From assembly GCA_030765065.1 (NCBI GenBank), contig CM060979.1, positions 19,621,001 through 19,685,000 of the forward strand: a stretch of DNA of 64,000 nt, in the 5' to 3' direction. Source of the stretch: Deroplatys truncata. Its lineage: Eukaryota > Arthropoda > Insecta > Mantodea > Mantidae. The notes below the pieces were generated by a model that did no database searches, was not told the DNA's origin, and was given only the letters and a program-made list of their open reading frames with translations. The position numbers and the translations under genes were made by a program. This document shows positions 11,700 to 24,117 of this stretch, one piece after another; within the stretch, counting starts at the first letter, position 1; every line of letters starts with the position of its first letter.

Positions 11700-12540
11700 A
11701 TCCGATGTGCTGCATTCAATGACTTTCTCTACCCTCTATCGTTTATTAGTGGATGTATGAACTATTCTTATGAAAGCTGTTCAATCTATTTCATTTTAAT
11801 CGAGATAAACATATGCAGAAATAGCTACATTACACACATCATACAAAGGGAACAGCGATAGTCAAATGTTTAAGAACTGGACGCTATACGCTGACCTTAA
11901 TATTGCGTATTATTTCTATGACATCGCTAGGAAAAACTGAAAATCGACAGCGTTTCAAAAGGATGACAAAGTATTGAACAATTCCAACCATTAATGATAT
12001 CTTGGAAATAGCTCATACCACAAAAAAAGTTATCTGAAATACACTGTGTGTTTTAAAGAGTTATACTTTTTTGTGTAGTACGTTTTCGTCTATCGCTTAA
12101 CTTGCCAGTTATACTCGTACAAGGTTCCTTCCGAATGAAGAGGATTTCCCAGAAAATTCGAGATATACGTTTTATTGGTCATGTACAAACCTTTAATGTA
12201 AATATTTTAATTAAACTAGTTAAGAGCCATTTTTGAGAAAATAAAACTTTCTGAAAATGTTCCGTGTAAAGGATGGCGGGGTTTCTTGAAAACCTTCGTG
12301 TCGCATCTATGGAAGGTACTGAACTTAAATACCAAATTTTTGGTACTTATCCGATTTTTCGTTTTTAAGTTATGCTTTTCAGATGTACCTACACAGACAC
12401 ACGGAACTTTTTCTAAAAATACTTTTTTTTCTATTCAAGGGACCTCAACACGTGTATTTTTGTTCAAATCTCGGTATCGAATTTTTGGGTGGAATGCAAT
12501 ACCTTCTCTGTCTTCTATGTAGGTACGTGGTAGAGAAAGT
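11700..12540 (-). mobile_element. Family A element, copy A3 (diverged, inverted)
   Basis: It begins with tccgatgtgctgcattcaat followed by gactttctctac and ends acgtggtagagaaagt. It keeps the central aaccttcgtgtcgcatct and ataccaa(a)ttt stretches. It is more diverged than A1, A2, A8 and A10, and is probably of an older subfamily shared with A7. Confidence 0.8.
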
Positions 12541-12679
12541 GAAATTTACTGTCCCTCAATTAACTTTCCAGTAACGTTATCGGCATTTAATCCCATTAAT
12601 CGTCTTCTTGTAAAAATATTATCTAGTGAGTAGGAACAAAATATCTACGTCTATCCCATACCTCCCCTACTAAAGAGCC

Positions 12680-13390
12680 AAATTACAGCTCCTCTTTAAA
12701 ATAACTAATTTAAAATCACTTTTAGAGTGTCTTAAGGCGAAAATGAAGAAACGTTTAAGTTTTCTCCATCTGTACTTGTACAATGACGATTGGATTCGAT
12801 TGTGAAGCAGAGGGAATTCGCCACCGATCCAGTGAATGCGGATATTGTACCGACGGCCCTTGGGGGGGGCGCTCCGGGAAGGACGGAGGAATGAGGTGAA
12901 GGGAGACACCGGGCAGCCGGAACCAGGAGTGGCAGCACAGCAATGACAGTGCCCCTACAGTTTCCAGATATAGACTCTCCGGCAATCGGACAGGCAGACC
13001 GGGGACCCCTCCTTATACAGCATCCAACGCCCCCCTCTCAAAGGGGCGGTCCTTATACCCCGGCAGCCAACTTTAGGCCGAGGGATGGAAAAAGCGCACA
13101 AAGCAACCTTTTTTTTTCCTGCCCCGCTGCACGGAAATACCATCGCCGACACTTTCAACCCTGAAATAGATCAAAGGTGATGAAGGATGAATGAAAGGAT
13201 TAATGGAAGGAAATGGAAGTATAGAAAATTCGGGGGATAAAAGAAACCCCTCCAACAGTCGCCTGACTAACCTGGAAAACCTCGAAACAACACCCATGGG
13301 TCAGAGTGGGAGGGCGCCGGGAAACGAATCTGGGACCTCTCGGATACGGGCCACAGACGTTACGCCTGAGCCATCCCGCTCTGTACAATG
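12680..13390 (-). mobile_element. tRNA-headed SINE-like unit (minus strand)
   Basis: Read on the minus strand from 13388, the head gggatggctcaggcgtaacg resembles a Pol III box A (TGGCTCAGGCG), and gattcgtttcccgg at about 13329-13316 resembles box B. The sequence downstream of the head, to about 12680, is unusually GC-rich for this window and has no coding signature. Where the element ends is unknown. The overlapping ORFs on both strands are compositional shadows. Confidence 0.55.
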
Positions 13391-14227
13391 ACCCTTATAT
13401 GTTGATGAAATGTCATTGACATGGCCAGCATATAATTTTAAGACAAATTCTTGTTTTAACGAAGACTTACTTGTGTGTCTGTACTTACTGCATTATGTTG
13501 CTCCTACTGTTTACATTCGAAGCAAGGGTGGATAAATTAAACCATTAGTGTTCAAGTTCATACCTATTTGTTCTAATTAGCAGATTCTGTCAATAACACG
13601 CATGCAAACGAACCTTTCTCCGAGTGGCAACCCTCTCTCAGCACATTACCACGGCTTTGCTGTTGGAATGTGGCCATACCTGGTTTTCACCTGCTCTACA
13701 ACATTTCCCCTTCCCGTCTTCCACCCTAATCATACGTTGTCAGTTCTGTCGCCAGAAGTCAAACACAACAGGCATAAGTTGGGGTGCTGTTGTTTCAGTA
13801 TAGTTACCCTACTGTGGTCTACTATTGAGAATCCGTTGTACCATGTGACTGACACACGGCTTACAATGTATCCATCAAGAGATAGCTATACGTTACACCA
13901 TGATGACCTATCACCATAAGCGACATTCGTCACCCTGTGACCTTTAGCTCGCCATATATCAAAGGTAATATTTTAAAATTTGAAAGCATGCTGGATAAGT
14001 CTTTGGGAAGACCTGAATTAAAACAGATCAAGTCACTTTAAGCTCTTTCTCTTTGATTGGCACATTTTAACATCTTTCAAGTTGAGCATCATAACAGTGT
14101 GAAATACAAAAGTAGTATACCTAAATATCCATAACAATCAAATCATGAAGGATTGGGGCACACAAAACTATAAAGCGTAGTCAAGCAGGTTAACACTTCT
14201 TTATTATTCACTGAATACAAAAAAAAA
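13391..14227. other. No recognised feature
   Basis: A 105-codon plus ORF (13602-13919) has no recognisable motif or flanking splice sites and is not called as a gene. Confidence 0.5.
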
Positions 14228-14900
14228 TACTCGAAGCATTGTGACGCAACGGTTATGGCCTGGGGTTTTCGAGGGGTCGGCGTCAGGCAGTCTGGAATAA
14301 ACAAAGATAAGTCGCGCTCTGGTCCGGCGTAAACACCAGAAGCGCTATCGGCAGATAAGCAGCATCTTCTGGAAGTTTCTTTCCCACCGCCTCCAGAACG
14401 TGTGTCCAGATAGTTCTAAAATGTTCTGTGGAAGATTCCATTAGCTATATAAGCGAGCGTTCTCGCGAGAGGAGTCAATAAGCGAGTTGGTGAGCGCGTT
14501 TCTGCTGAGGTATCAAGTGCGGTTCTCCGAGCGAGTTGGTGACGTGCAGTGAGCGTTACTGTGGAGCGAGAGATTGTAGAAGTCTTATGTTCGACTCCAC
14601 ACGAGTGAACCATCCGGAAGAGGAGACTATGTCACGAAGAAAGTCAAGTGACGGGGAAATTGGACTAGTTCACATTAGTGAAGTGATAATGTGAACTAAG
14701 ATGAAGTCCCAGTGAAAGTTGAACCAGATCAAAACAGTGACAGTGAGAACTGAGTGAAGTGACAGTTGAAAAACTGGACAAATTCACAGTATATCAGAGT
14801 TGAGATACTTATTGTAATGAAAGTCATTATTCTATAGGTAGCAGAAAAGGCCATGTGAGCATTTATAAATATAATAAACCCGTGATTATGAAAAAGATTA
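14228..14900 (+). promoter_or_regulatory. LTR-like Pol II unit with heat-shock elements, TATA box and AATAAA
   Basis: A perfect three-unit heat-shock element, TTCtgGAAgtTTC, is at 14368-14380. A second cluster at 14413-14439 contains GAAgaTTC. A TATA box (gctatataag, 14444-14453) follows, with an initiator-like agtcaat 30 bases on (14473-14479). About 400 bases later AATAAA occurs at 14873-14878. The order U3-TATA-R-polyA fits a solo LTR (Gypsy-like), and tgtgacgc near 14239 could be its TG start. No coding sequence follows, so a host heat-shock promoter is less likely but not excluded. Confidence 0.5.
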
Positions 14901-16090
14901 ATTTGCATCCCCCCTTAATGCACAATACCAACCCAATGTAAAACTAAATATGAAACAGAGACATTTAACTGAGTATGATCCTGCTTTAAAGACTAGTTTT
15001 CCCCTTTCATCAAGGACATAAAAGCCTGAAATATGCTTTGGCACTTTTAACCTCTTCAGAGTTCTCTGTGGACCTGAAAGTATCTTACTGCTGTCTTTCT
15101 AAATTTCCCTCTTCTATGTAAGTTCTGCTTCCTTTAGATATTAATTTTTTCTCATTCTGTCCTTGTCAGGGAATTTGCTGCAGTCCAGCCATACTTTTCA
15201 AACTGAATTTACAACTGGTTCATTCCAAATCAAAACATGTTCACATTCCATAAAGGCTTTCAGAATGTTTTGAAGCAGTGATTCTGAAAGCTCTCTCTAC
15301 TGTGCTTGCATATTACGCTCTGAATATTTACAGACTTTGTAATCACATCATATTGCTGCACTGTATGCATGATCTATTTGTGTACTCAGTATAAAACATA
15401 ATTACAAAAATATATTTTATAAGCTATACTACTGACATTAAATAACATTTTCAGTCTGTAAAACCTACATGCAGGGAAAGCACTCTATTACAGAATAAAC
15501 ACATTTATTTACAAGTTTCTAATTTATTCTTTTATTGTCTGTTGTTATTTGCTGTTTATACGGTTTTTCTGATTTACATGCCTGATGATGTAATTATACT
15601 AATTACTACCTTCTAGTGGTTTAGTTTTGTAATTTACACTTTGTGACAAGTTGAGGTAAATTCTAAGAGAGCCTCTAGTTATTTCATAAACATTTTTCTC
15701 TTTATCTGTTTTATTTTGTTAGAAAAAATAATTAGATATACAAACATTTTCACAATAAAAGATTACAGATGCTAAACAAAGCTATAGAAAAGGTTGGTAG
15801 AATAGAAAATGTTATTAACATAATGCTGAATTTTGTTTAACAAAATAATAATTAATTTAATAATGGTTCAAAATACTGCATCATTTATATTCTTTTGCTT
15901 GTGAATACAGTTTACATGCAAAGAAAAACTACTCCATGCTAAATGTATTCACTTGTCATTTTGATACTAAGGTAAGGTTCCCGGTTTTAAAATTTAACTC
16001 TTGATTTATTTATATTTATAACCTAAATTAAAACACTATACTTTTCAGATCAAAGCTCCAATTTTTCCTCTCCACCAGGTACTTACTACC
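14901..16090. other. No recognised feature (AT-rich)
   Basis: Strongly AT-rich with no ORF of note; intron-like or intergenic. Confidence 0.5.
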
Positions 16091-16101
16091 TCTGTTGATG
16101 T

Positions 16102-16353
16102 CCGAGGTCGTGGGTTTAAACCAGGCACAGGGCAATGGATTTTTTTGGATGTAAAAATCCTTAGCATGGCTTCCTTCGGAAGGGAAGTAAAGCTGATGGT
16201 ACTGTGTCGTAGATTTATGGCACATAAAAGAACCTCAAGCCCGATAAAGAGGCCTCTAAGCAAAATTTCCGGTCTTTCACACCCAATATACCCAATGTAG
16301 AATGGGACCATAGCAGTTAAAGAGTGTCCATAAATAAAACTCAAATATAATTT
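16102..16353 (+). mobile_element. tRNA-derived SINE, family S copy 3 (5' truncated)
   Basis: It starts inside the tRNA-like head at ccgaggtcgtgggtttaaac, so box A is missing, and it runs to aataaaactcaaatataat. An 11-bp target duplication, tctgttgatgt, brackets it (16091-16101 and 16354-16364). This shows the truncation happened at insertion, as in target-primed reverse transcription. Confidence 0.87.
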
Positions 16354-16364
16354 TCTGTTGATGT

Positions 16365-17697
16365 GAGAATCTTAGAAGATTACTTCTAAAAATAGAAAAT
16401 TCTAAGAAACCAATAAGAACTGAAGCAGTTTTGGAAGCAGTATACTAGTTTCTTGTGGAATAAGATATAATATTTTATTGAAAGAGTTTCATTAAAATGA
16501 TGTGCCAAGTTAGAGATTGCATGAGCAGATAATCTTGGCATAGGACATAAAAATATCTTACAAAAACTAATATCCAAATAAAATACAAATGACTTGTCAA
16601 CATCTTACAGTAAAATTATTCCAGAGATTTGCAATTCTAATTAAGTCTGTGTGGCATACTATGGGAACAAACAAAAAGTGCATAAAGCATTAATATTGTT
16701 ATTTCTGCAGTTGTTGTTTCTTATTTACTTTGATCTATTAGTCTGACATATTAATACATTATTGGTTCTTCTCTGTACACTTAATGGGACCTTAAGCTGT
16801 AGAAAGACATCTTGGAAACAATACTGTTCTCCTTCAGCACTGTTAATTTTCTGATGTTGATAATTAATAAATGCAGAAAAACCAAGCAGTGAAATTAAAC
16901 TAACATTGACTAATGGATAATAAGCATTCCAAAAAAATCACTTTAATGTTACAATCAAACTAATGGCTAAGTAAACAATTTAGATACTAATTTGAATGTC
17001 ATAATATATTAAGCTATAGCAAGAGTGGAGATTCATAGAACTTTGGCTAAGGATAAACTTTACAGCATTAACTAAAGTAAGTTTTGTATTATTAAGCATT
17101 TTAATTTTTCTTGCATATAACTTATTTCTTTGCATAAGTTTAATTTTATGTGTCTATAAGAGCACATTCCTGTCTTTTCACGAAGCATATTAACAATCTC
17201 TCTTATAAAGAGCTATTGGACCAATACATAGTATACTGATATACTGACACTCCTGCATTCATTTGCTGACGTTCTGATGGCAAACCCAATGTTTACGTTT
17301 TTGTGCAGCTTACAGTGTTAGCTAATAAAGTTTTGGATAACTGCATACTTTTGGGTCTCCTTGCATATGACTCACTTTTTTGCAAATATTTAATTTTACG
17401 CATTTAAAGGAGTACAGTTGTTTTTATGTATTAATCTCTCATACCAAAAGACATTAAAGGGACTAGAAAGTGAGTTGGGCTAAAAAATTTATTTACTTAT
17501 TTTTTTTTTGCATCTTAAAAAAAAGTAGGAATCTTCCTCTTTAAAATGATATTTATTTATTTTTGAGAACAACTTACATTGTTTTTGGACACGTCAGGAT
17601 TAGATATGTAGAAACTTTACATTACAGTTTCTTTACAAAAATACTATGTAACAGAATAACAAAATTAAATAATCTATGTACTTTAATTATGTGATTA
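16365..17697. other. No recognised feature (AT-rich)
   Basis: AT-rich, no coding signature and no repeat family recognised. Confidence 0.5.
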
Positions 17698-18300
17698 TGG
17701 AAAACGTGGCTCATTTAAATAGTCATTTATATGTAAATATTGCCTTTTTAGAAGTAGCTTTCTTAGTTTACCTTTAAAAGATTCTTTATTTGAGTTTTCT
17801 ATTGAAGTATCTAGTTTGTTATACATTAAGATACCCAGACGGGAAATGCTTGCTGGGCTTTTTGTAAGCCTGTGGCTATCCAAATGTAAGTTATTGAGAT
17901 TTCTTGTGTTGTAGTTATGATATTCCGAGTTCTTTTGAAATATAGTTATATTATTATCAATGAAGTTTAAGGTTTCAAGTTCATTGAATATGATCTACTT
18001 GGTGTTCTTATGGGTACCTTCAGAATTGCCTTTAAAATTCTTTTTTGGATTGTGAGAATATGTGTTGCTTTAGGAGAGGAACCCTTAAAGGGGATGCCAT
18101 AGCCAATTTGGGACTCAACGCTGCTGTGATACACTATCTTTAGTATTTCTTTGAAGCACACATTAGCCAGTTTATGAACAGCACAACATAATTTGTTCAG
18201 TTTGATACTTAATTGTAGTATATGGGTTTCCTATGAGAATTCGTTATCAATCCAGATTCCCAGGAATTTTGTTACGCATTTTTTAACTATGGGAGTTTGA
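17698..18300 (-). pseudogene. Jockey-like LINE, reverse transcriptase 3' end
   Basis: Minus-strand reading gives TKFLGIWIDNEFS, then CCAVHKLANVCFKEILKIVY and QIGYGIPFKGSSPKATHIL. The C-terminal motif HNYNTRNLNNLHLDSHRL follows, and the end is LLLKRQYLHINDYLNEPRF. The order (FLGI/WID, Y-pocket, IQKR, YNTR, final -FL) is that of Jockey/CR1-type non-LTR reverse transcriptases downstream of the catalytic FADD box, which is absent. In-frame stops and a frameshift near 17960 show it is dead. It is a 5'-truncated copy of only the last 200 codons. Confidence 0.75.
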
Positions 18301-19365
18301 TATATATATATAAGTCTAAATTATTGTTTTTTTGGTTGGTTATGGAAATACAGATATATTAAGATATCTGTACATTTAAGACTCTAAATGGTCCATTTAA
18401 ATATGTCGGCATGCTGGGTCATGCCCACTTGGCTATAGAGCCAAAATTTGCTTTAAATGCAGTTCTCCGTAACTTGAAATTTTTCAAACTTAGGTGCATT
18501 TTTCTTCAAAACTACTGAACCTATTTTAATTAAACTTCTACCGTAGTTGCTGGAGCATGTATCTACAAACTTAATCTATTATTATTATTATTATTATTAG
18601 AAAAATCCAAAACATAACATTAAAAAAAAAAATTAAATTTTTAAAAAATGTACCAAAGTTCAGGATTTTTGACTTGAATACAGTCAGAAATATTTAAGTA
18701 ACTTTAGGTTACAAATTAAGAATAGACATTGCTTACTCACCTAAAAAATATTTGAGGAACATACTTGAATATTGTTGAAGTAAAGTAAACCACAAGTATT
18801 AGACACACTATATTTTTTTCAAAAACATATTATTAGTTAAGAACTTTTTTGTGGCCATTTAGATAATAATGCAATTGTTTTATAGCACTGCAATTACAAT
18901 GAATCACTGTACATGCCCAATTTCCTTTTAAGCTGAATAGTAGAAGTTTAGAAATGTTCATCTGAAGTTATGTATTGAAGTAATGAAATCATTAAGAATC
19001 AGCACCCAGTCCCTTAAGTTAGCAGAAGACAAGTGATCACTACATCCACATTGAGCTCTGACTATCTTTATAGTTAGCACAGCTCAGCTTCACCCTTTTC
19101 TTTCAGAAAAAAACCCATTAAAATGGACTCTAGTAAAGATCTAACAGATGCTCTGGATAGTGTTCAGTAAGCCAAAGATAAACAACAGTAACAACACAAA
19201 GAGACATTTGAGACTCAGTTCTACAGAAAATTGGCGGCTCCTGGATGGGGGATATGGTTTTCGCTTACAGAAAATTGTAAATATAAATATGCAATAGATG
19301 TTACATACATGATGTTGAAAGTTTTTAAGGTATAAAATGATTCTGAGTGATGGGAAACATTACTT
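18301..19365. other. No recognised feature; (ATT)n tract
   Basis: A simple ATT repeat is at 18577-18599. The rest is AT-rich and unassigned. Confidence 0.5.
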
Positions 19366-20030
19366 AAAAATCTTATGTGTTACATTCACGTGACCTCTAC
19401 TCACTCTCCTACAAAATGTTCTCACAAAAGCTTTTTCTTAGTTCAGATAAGTATGGTTTTGTTACATATTTTGTTGTAGTTACAAGGGGGGCTTAAGCAA
19501 TAGGCAACTTTTTAAAACTCTGTTATCTTTGCAGGACCACAAGAAAGAAAACTAATAGTGATTTAGCAGCTGAAAAAAGTATAAAGTACTTGACATTCAA
19601 GCCAATAATAATAACTTGGAAGTGATTAATGTCATAAAAAATTTATTTGGCATAAATGTGTGTTTTAATGAGTCTATATTTTTGTGTATTAAGTTTTTGT
19701 CCAACTCTTACAGTTTACATGTTATGCAAAATCCATTCACAGGCTATTAGCAGAAAATTCAAGATATACATTTCATTTGTCATGCAGATATCTTAAATGT
19801 ATGGTGCTTTAATCAAAATTGTTTGAGCCATTTTTGAGAAAATGGTATTACCAAGCATGGTATTTAACCACTATTTGTTTTTGAGTTATGCGGTTCACAG
19901 TTAGACACATGGACCTTTTTCTAAAATTGCTTTAAAAAAATCATTCAGGGGATGTGAATTTCCATTGAAATCTCCACATCAAATTTCTGGATGGATACAA
20001 CTCTACTTATTATAGATTAGTAGAGAAAGT
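19366..20030 (-). mobile_element. Family A element, copy A4 (inverted, internally shortened)
   Basis: It begins aaaatcttatgtgttacatt and ends attagtagagaaagt. It is about 290 bp shorter than A1 because of internal losses, including most of the microsatellite region. It ends about 25 bases before repeat R copy 2. Confidence 0.8.
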
Positions 20031-20052
20031 GCAAGGTGTTTAATAAAAATTA

Positions 20053-20495
20053 ACCTCCTCTTTCTAAACCCTGTTTCTTATAACCTTACCCCACTAACAT
20101 GTATTCTTCTACGCTCCCTTTCCTTCCCTTTAATGGCCTTAGGTGCACCTTTGAATGGTAATGTACAAGCCCTGTGCAATGCAAGGTCAGGTGATAAAAG
20201 TGATATAAACTCTGTCATGATAGATGCATGTGCTTTCATCATCCTGAGAGAAAGATTCAAACTGAAGGGTCTTATCTATTGGTTGATAAGAATTCACATG
20301 CATTTCAAATGCAATAACTCTTATTTTATACGGTTATGAAAACGTAAATTTGACAATTCGCCTCGAATATATTAAGATAAATAACCATATTAAATAAGGA
20401 ACTATTTTATATTGCACAACAACCTATTCCATGAGAGGCAATTAATGCACATGACAGTTAAGAGATACAGGTAAAGTTATATGGAACAGATCTAA
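20053..20495 (+). repeat. Dispersed repeat R, copy 2 (uninterrupted)
   Basis: Collinear with 856-2560 without the SINE or A1. It is therefore the empty-site reference for both insertions (see copy 1). Confidence 0.8.
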
Positions 20496-21299
20496 ACTTG
20501 TTTTCCTACAGTAAAATTTTTAAGTGTTGTAACCACCTGCTTTTCCACTGCATACTTTAATCATTTTACTGCATATATCACCTAACTTCAGAAATGTTTG
20601 TATACTTTTTCAGAGCCAGAAAGTTACACAACGTTTTCAGCTATAATTGTCATCTAATGCATGCAAGAGAATTGGATAAATCACTGCAAAGAAATTAGGT
20701 ATGTATGCCCACCTCCATGGTCTGTCCATACCGTAGCTTGATGGGCAGTGAAAGAATATCAGTGTGCACAGTAGGTAAAAGTTAGACATTGAAGATTGAA
20801 AGAGTCAATGGAGATTTTGTGCATGCAACATTGTATGCTAAACAAAAATCGGCAACATACAACAGACACCACCAATGCAACATATAAGCAATTATGAAGC
20901 TTAGCTACTACAGCACACAGCTGACTCGAGGCAGTAATAGAACTTCAACACCAATATATTCAAAAGCTTCTTAAAGTCCATTTTGTTTTTTGTTTTTTTG
21001 GCATAAATGCAAACAGTGAAAATATTGTCATATTTGTCTTAATTTTCATACAAACATATTCTGTTATGATTTATGTTTCCACATCTGGTTTAACCATTTA
21101 AAGAATAAAATGTACTATGGTATTTCAAAGGGCCTGAGTTTAAATCTTGTCATCATTGTCGTCTAGTCAGGGATTAGGTATACATGCCTGTTCCTTGCCA
21201 TTTTATCCTATAATCAGCTATGTTTTCATTTACTGAGAAAATACCCAGCTCTGTTCTGATGTCTTCACTTCTCTTATCATTAACTATAGCCTGCCATCG
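20496..21299. other. No recognised feature
   Basis: A pyrimidine tract and AG near 20615 precede a short open stretch that ends in TAG beside gtatgt. It is too short and unmatched to call an exon. Confidence 0.4.
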
Positions 21300-21835
21300 A
21301 TCTAAGAAAGTTCATTTCCGCTGCCTGGATGCACTTGCAAACACTTTTTTTTGGGCCAGGTATCATCAGATCCTTTAAGTAGAAAAAGAACTACCGTAAC
21401 TTTGTAAAACTTTAGAAGTGTATCCTTCCTTACTTTCCCCTTCAGTGTTCTTATAATAGTGCCACACATTATTTGAAAGTTATTCATATCGTAAATAAAA
21501 TTATAACTTATAATACATTCTAAATAATTAAAATTATTAAGTTGTTCAATAATGCTATTATTTATTATTGCCACTATTCCCTTATTGGGAATTTTCTACG
21601 GTATGCAATTAATTTAGTTTTCTATGTAGATACTGCTACATTATAGCCGCTAATCACTTTGTCCAAATTATAAAAAGCTCTTTGTAAGTCATTTTCTGAC
21701 CCAGCTAACAGGTTGGGGTAATTTCCCTGATAAGTATTTTCCAGAGTTTTTCCTTGTCTTCTAAAGGTAAATATGTTGCTCTTTCTATAATGAACTCTAG
21801 GCTCACTAATCCATGTAGAGCAGGCATTCAAAACT
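21300..21835 (-). pseudogene. LINE reverse transcriptase fragment (family Y)
   Basis: Minus-strand reading gives SENDLQRAFYNLDKVISGYN, then a frame change, then NNFNYLECIISYNF and LKGKVRKDTLLKFYKVTVV. These are the segments after the FADD catalytic box in a non-LTR reverse transcriptase: the D.LQ helix, the NYLG turn, and the RK.T.LKFYK segment. The same segments, in the same family, occur on the plus strand at 51845-54310. The fragment has frameshifts and no 5' half. Confidence 0.8.
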
Positions 21836-22061
21836 AGAAATACAGTCTGTGTGCACCTAAGTCAGAAGTCGCATCTATATCATCTACCTTATTCTGGAAC
21901 ACCACGGCGAGGAGTGTGTCATTCTGGGGATCTCATAGTAAGGTGCAAAGAGACATGCAAACATTTAAATGGACTCTGACAAGCACTAATCTTCGAATGA
22001 TACTGAATGTAACAAAATCTTTTACCTCTAAATATGATCTCGCACTCTAACATTAATTTTT

Positions 22062-22510
22062 ACTTTCTCTACAATATACCTATTGTTGCATTCTGCTAAA
22101 AAATTGCATGACAAGATTTTGTCCAAAATAGAGGTTCTGAGGTCAAGAATTTAAGAAGAAAAAGGTCTGTGTGTGTGAGACTGCCTGTGAACGTCACTCA
22201 AAAACAAAATTCAGATAAACTTGACATATAAGTTCCAAAGATGCAAAACAAAAGATTTTCTAGCAAATTCCCACACCCCAAACTACTGTTTACATGGAAA
22301 AAAGTCAATATTTTATTTTTTCAAAAATGACTTAACAATTTTGATATTTAAGATATATAGATGAATATATTTATATACTTAAGATATATAGATGAAAAAT
22401 GAAATGTGTATCTTGGATTTTCTGGGAATAGCCTGTGAAGCCCTCTTCATTCAGAAAGAATTTTGCACACAAAGTTGGAGAAAGTCATGCGAATGTATCA
22501 CAGATTTTTA
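22062..22510 (+). mobile_element. Family A element, copy A5 (internal deletion)
   Basis: It starts actttctctac and ends ggagaaagtcatgcgaatgt plus atcacagattttt. The internal half between the aatagcctgtgaag region and the right end is deleted, giving 449 bp with both ends intact. Confidence 0.8.
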
Positions 22511-23802
22511 ACTCTGCTTGCTGGCAGCTACGCAAATGCTTCATTTTTAATTTTATATGTGAACAGCAATTGATGCTTAAAAATATGTGGCGTTTACTGA
22601 AATCTCAGCTATTCTAGCTTTCCAATATGCACTTCAGCACTCCTTTCCTGGAATGATAACATACACTGCACTGCATTGTGTAGCTCCTCGAGTTAAAAAT
22701 AAATGCTGAGTAGTATTTAATAACAAGCCCTTTTCTTCTAAAACAAAAACAGGGGAAATGCTGATTCTATGCTAAAATTAATCAAAGAAAACAATTATTT
22801 AAACTTTTATCTTTCTTACCCAATAGACTCCAGCATTCTACAATTCAGTGCTAAATCAATACATGATGTGTGTGTGTTTCTCTGTTAGCTGGGTCCAAAA
22901 AGCACAACATAATTATACCAACTTCTTTTAAAAGACTTTCTCTTTAACAGCACATTCTAGGCTAAATTCACTACAAAATTTTATCTTAAGGTATATCTTC
23001 CTTATCACCCTCTTAAATACTCCTAAGGTTTTACATACCTATCTTTTACCTTCTTAATTCACACACATCAGTTTCTTTACAGCAGAACAACAAATAAACA
23101 AAAGTTACAAATTTGAAGTATTATTGCAGAGTGCAGCATAAAGCTTGGAATATTTGGCTTTAATATTGTTAACTTCTCATGCTTTCTCACTAGCCTATCA
23201 TTAAGCAAATTTAATATCCTATATGTCACACTTGCATGAAATAAGAGGCAACATTATCACCTCCACTTTGCTTTGTTTTCAAGATATGGTGTTTTCTCTG
23301 CACTAATAGAGCTATAAGAATTAAGGTTAAGAATAAAAATATCAGTTCCACATATCCGTGTTTATGTCAATGAATTTGTTCATTAACAAGGCACATTCCG
23401 ATGTCAACATTTTCAATACACTAATAAGTACTTCATGGAAATGCGAATTTAGATATCACTTAGCCGAAATCTCAGAACATACACTATAAACTTTTGAATG
23501 ACACTGCTTGTCCACATGGCATCTCGGTTTCATAACTTAAGCTGTTTGTAACATTTCATAAACGCTTTAAACTCCTATGCCTGGAAACTGTGCATGAATG
23601 CATATAAAAACGCTAATGAATGTAGCGTCATGTGAAAAAAACAGCATGCCCCATTCGTATACAAGCGAATTTGTACGCTGTCAACACGTACAAACTCTGG
23701 AAATAACCAACCAAACCTACTATGCGATTTACGTTACAATGAATGAATGAGTGAGATTAAAACATGCTGCACTAACCGCAATACTGTAAAATATACTCAC
23801 AC
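22511..23802. other. No recognised feature
   Basis: AT-rich; a GT-rich stretch near 22867. If the candidate first exon at 23803-24117 is real, this is its first intron. Confidence 0.45.
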
Positions 23803-24117
23803 GGGTTTATGCCGCAAAAGGTCTCGTTACTCGTGTGCCATTGGCACCCAAGTGACCCAACCTTCCTCTACTGAATCCACAGCATGGAGTTACAAACTTC
23901 GGTATTTTGTTAAACAGTATTTAAACAATATATCAACAACGCGCTCCAAATTTTCTTGCGATCTGCAGCTCTGTACCAAATTTACAACCGTCCATTCATT
24001 AATACAAAACTGTCATTTTCGCAACAACTTCGAAAGCATCCCTCACAACCCCTCCACATAAACCACAATATTAAGGGTAATCGATGGGAGATCCTACAAG
24101 TTCAACGGAAGTGACGT
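23803..24117 (-). promoter_or_regulatory. Possible promoter and non-coding first exon (minus strand)
   Basis: At 24104-24117 the plus strand reads acggaagtgacgta, an overlapping ETS (CGGAAGT) and CRE-type (TGACGTA) pair common in TATA-less housekeeping promoters. On the minus strand, about 300 bases downstream, cccgt|gtgagtat (around 23803) is a strong 5' splice site. Between them the minus strand has only very short ORFs, fitting a 5' UTR exon. No coding exon was recognised downstream, so this rests on signal spacing alone. Confidence 0.35.

Noticed and set aside
12286..12574. Overlapping 78- and 63-codon ORFs
   Set aside because: Both lie in family A copy A3 and have no counterpart frame conserved across copies.
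12670..13391. Cluster of overlapping ORFs on both strands
   Set aside because: They reflect the higher GC content and few stops of a SINE-like unit; no domain, start context or codon signal was recognised.
13602..13919. 105-codon plus ORF
   Set aside because: No homology recognised, no splice sites or conserved motif, and composition like flanking non-coding DNA.
20615..20705. Pyrimidine tract, AG, short open stretch and gtatgt
   Set aside because: Looks exon-like, but the open frame is under 30 codons, ends in TAG at the would-be donor and matches nothing.
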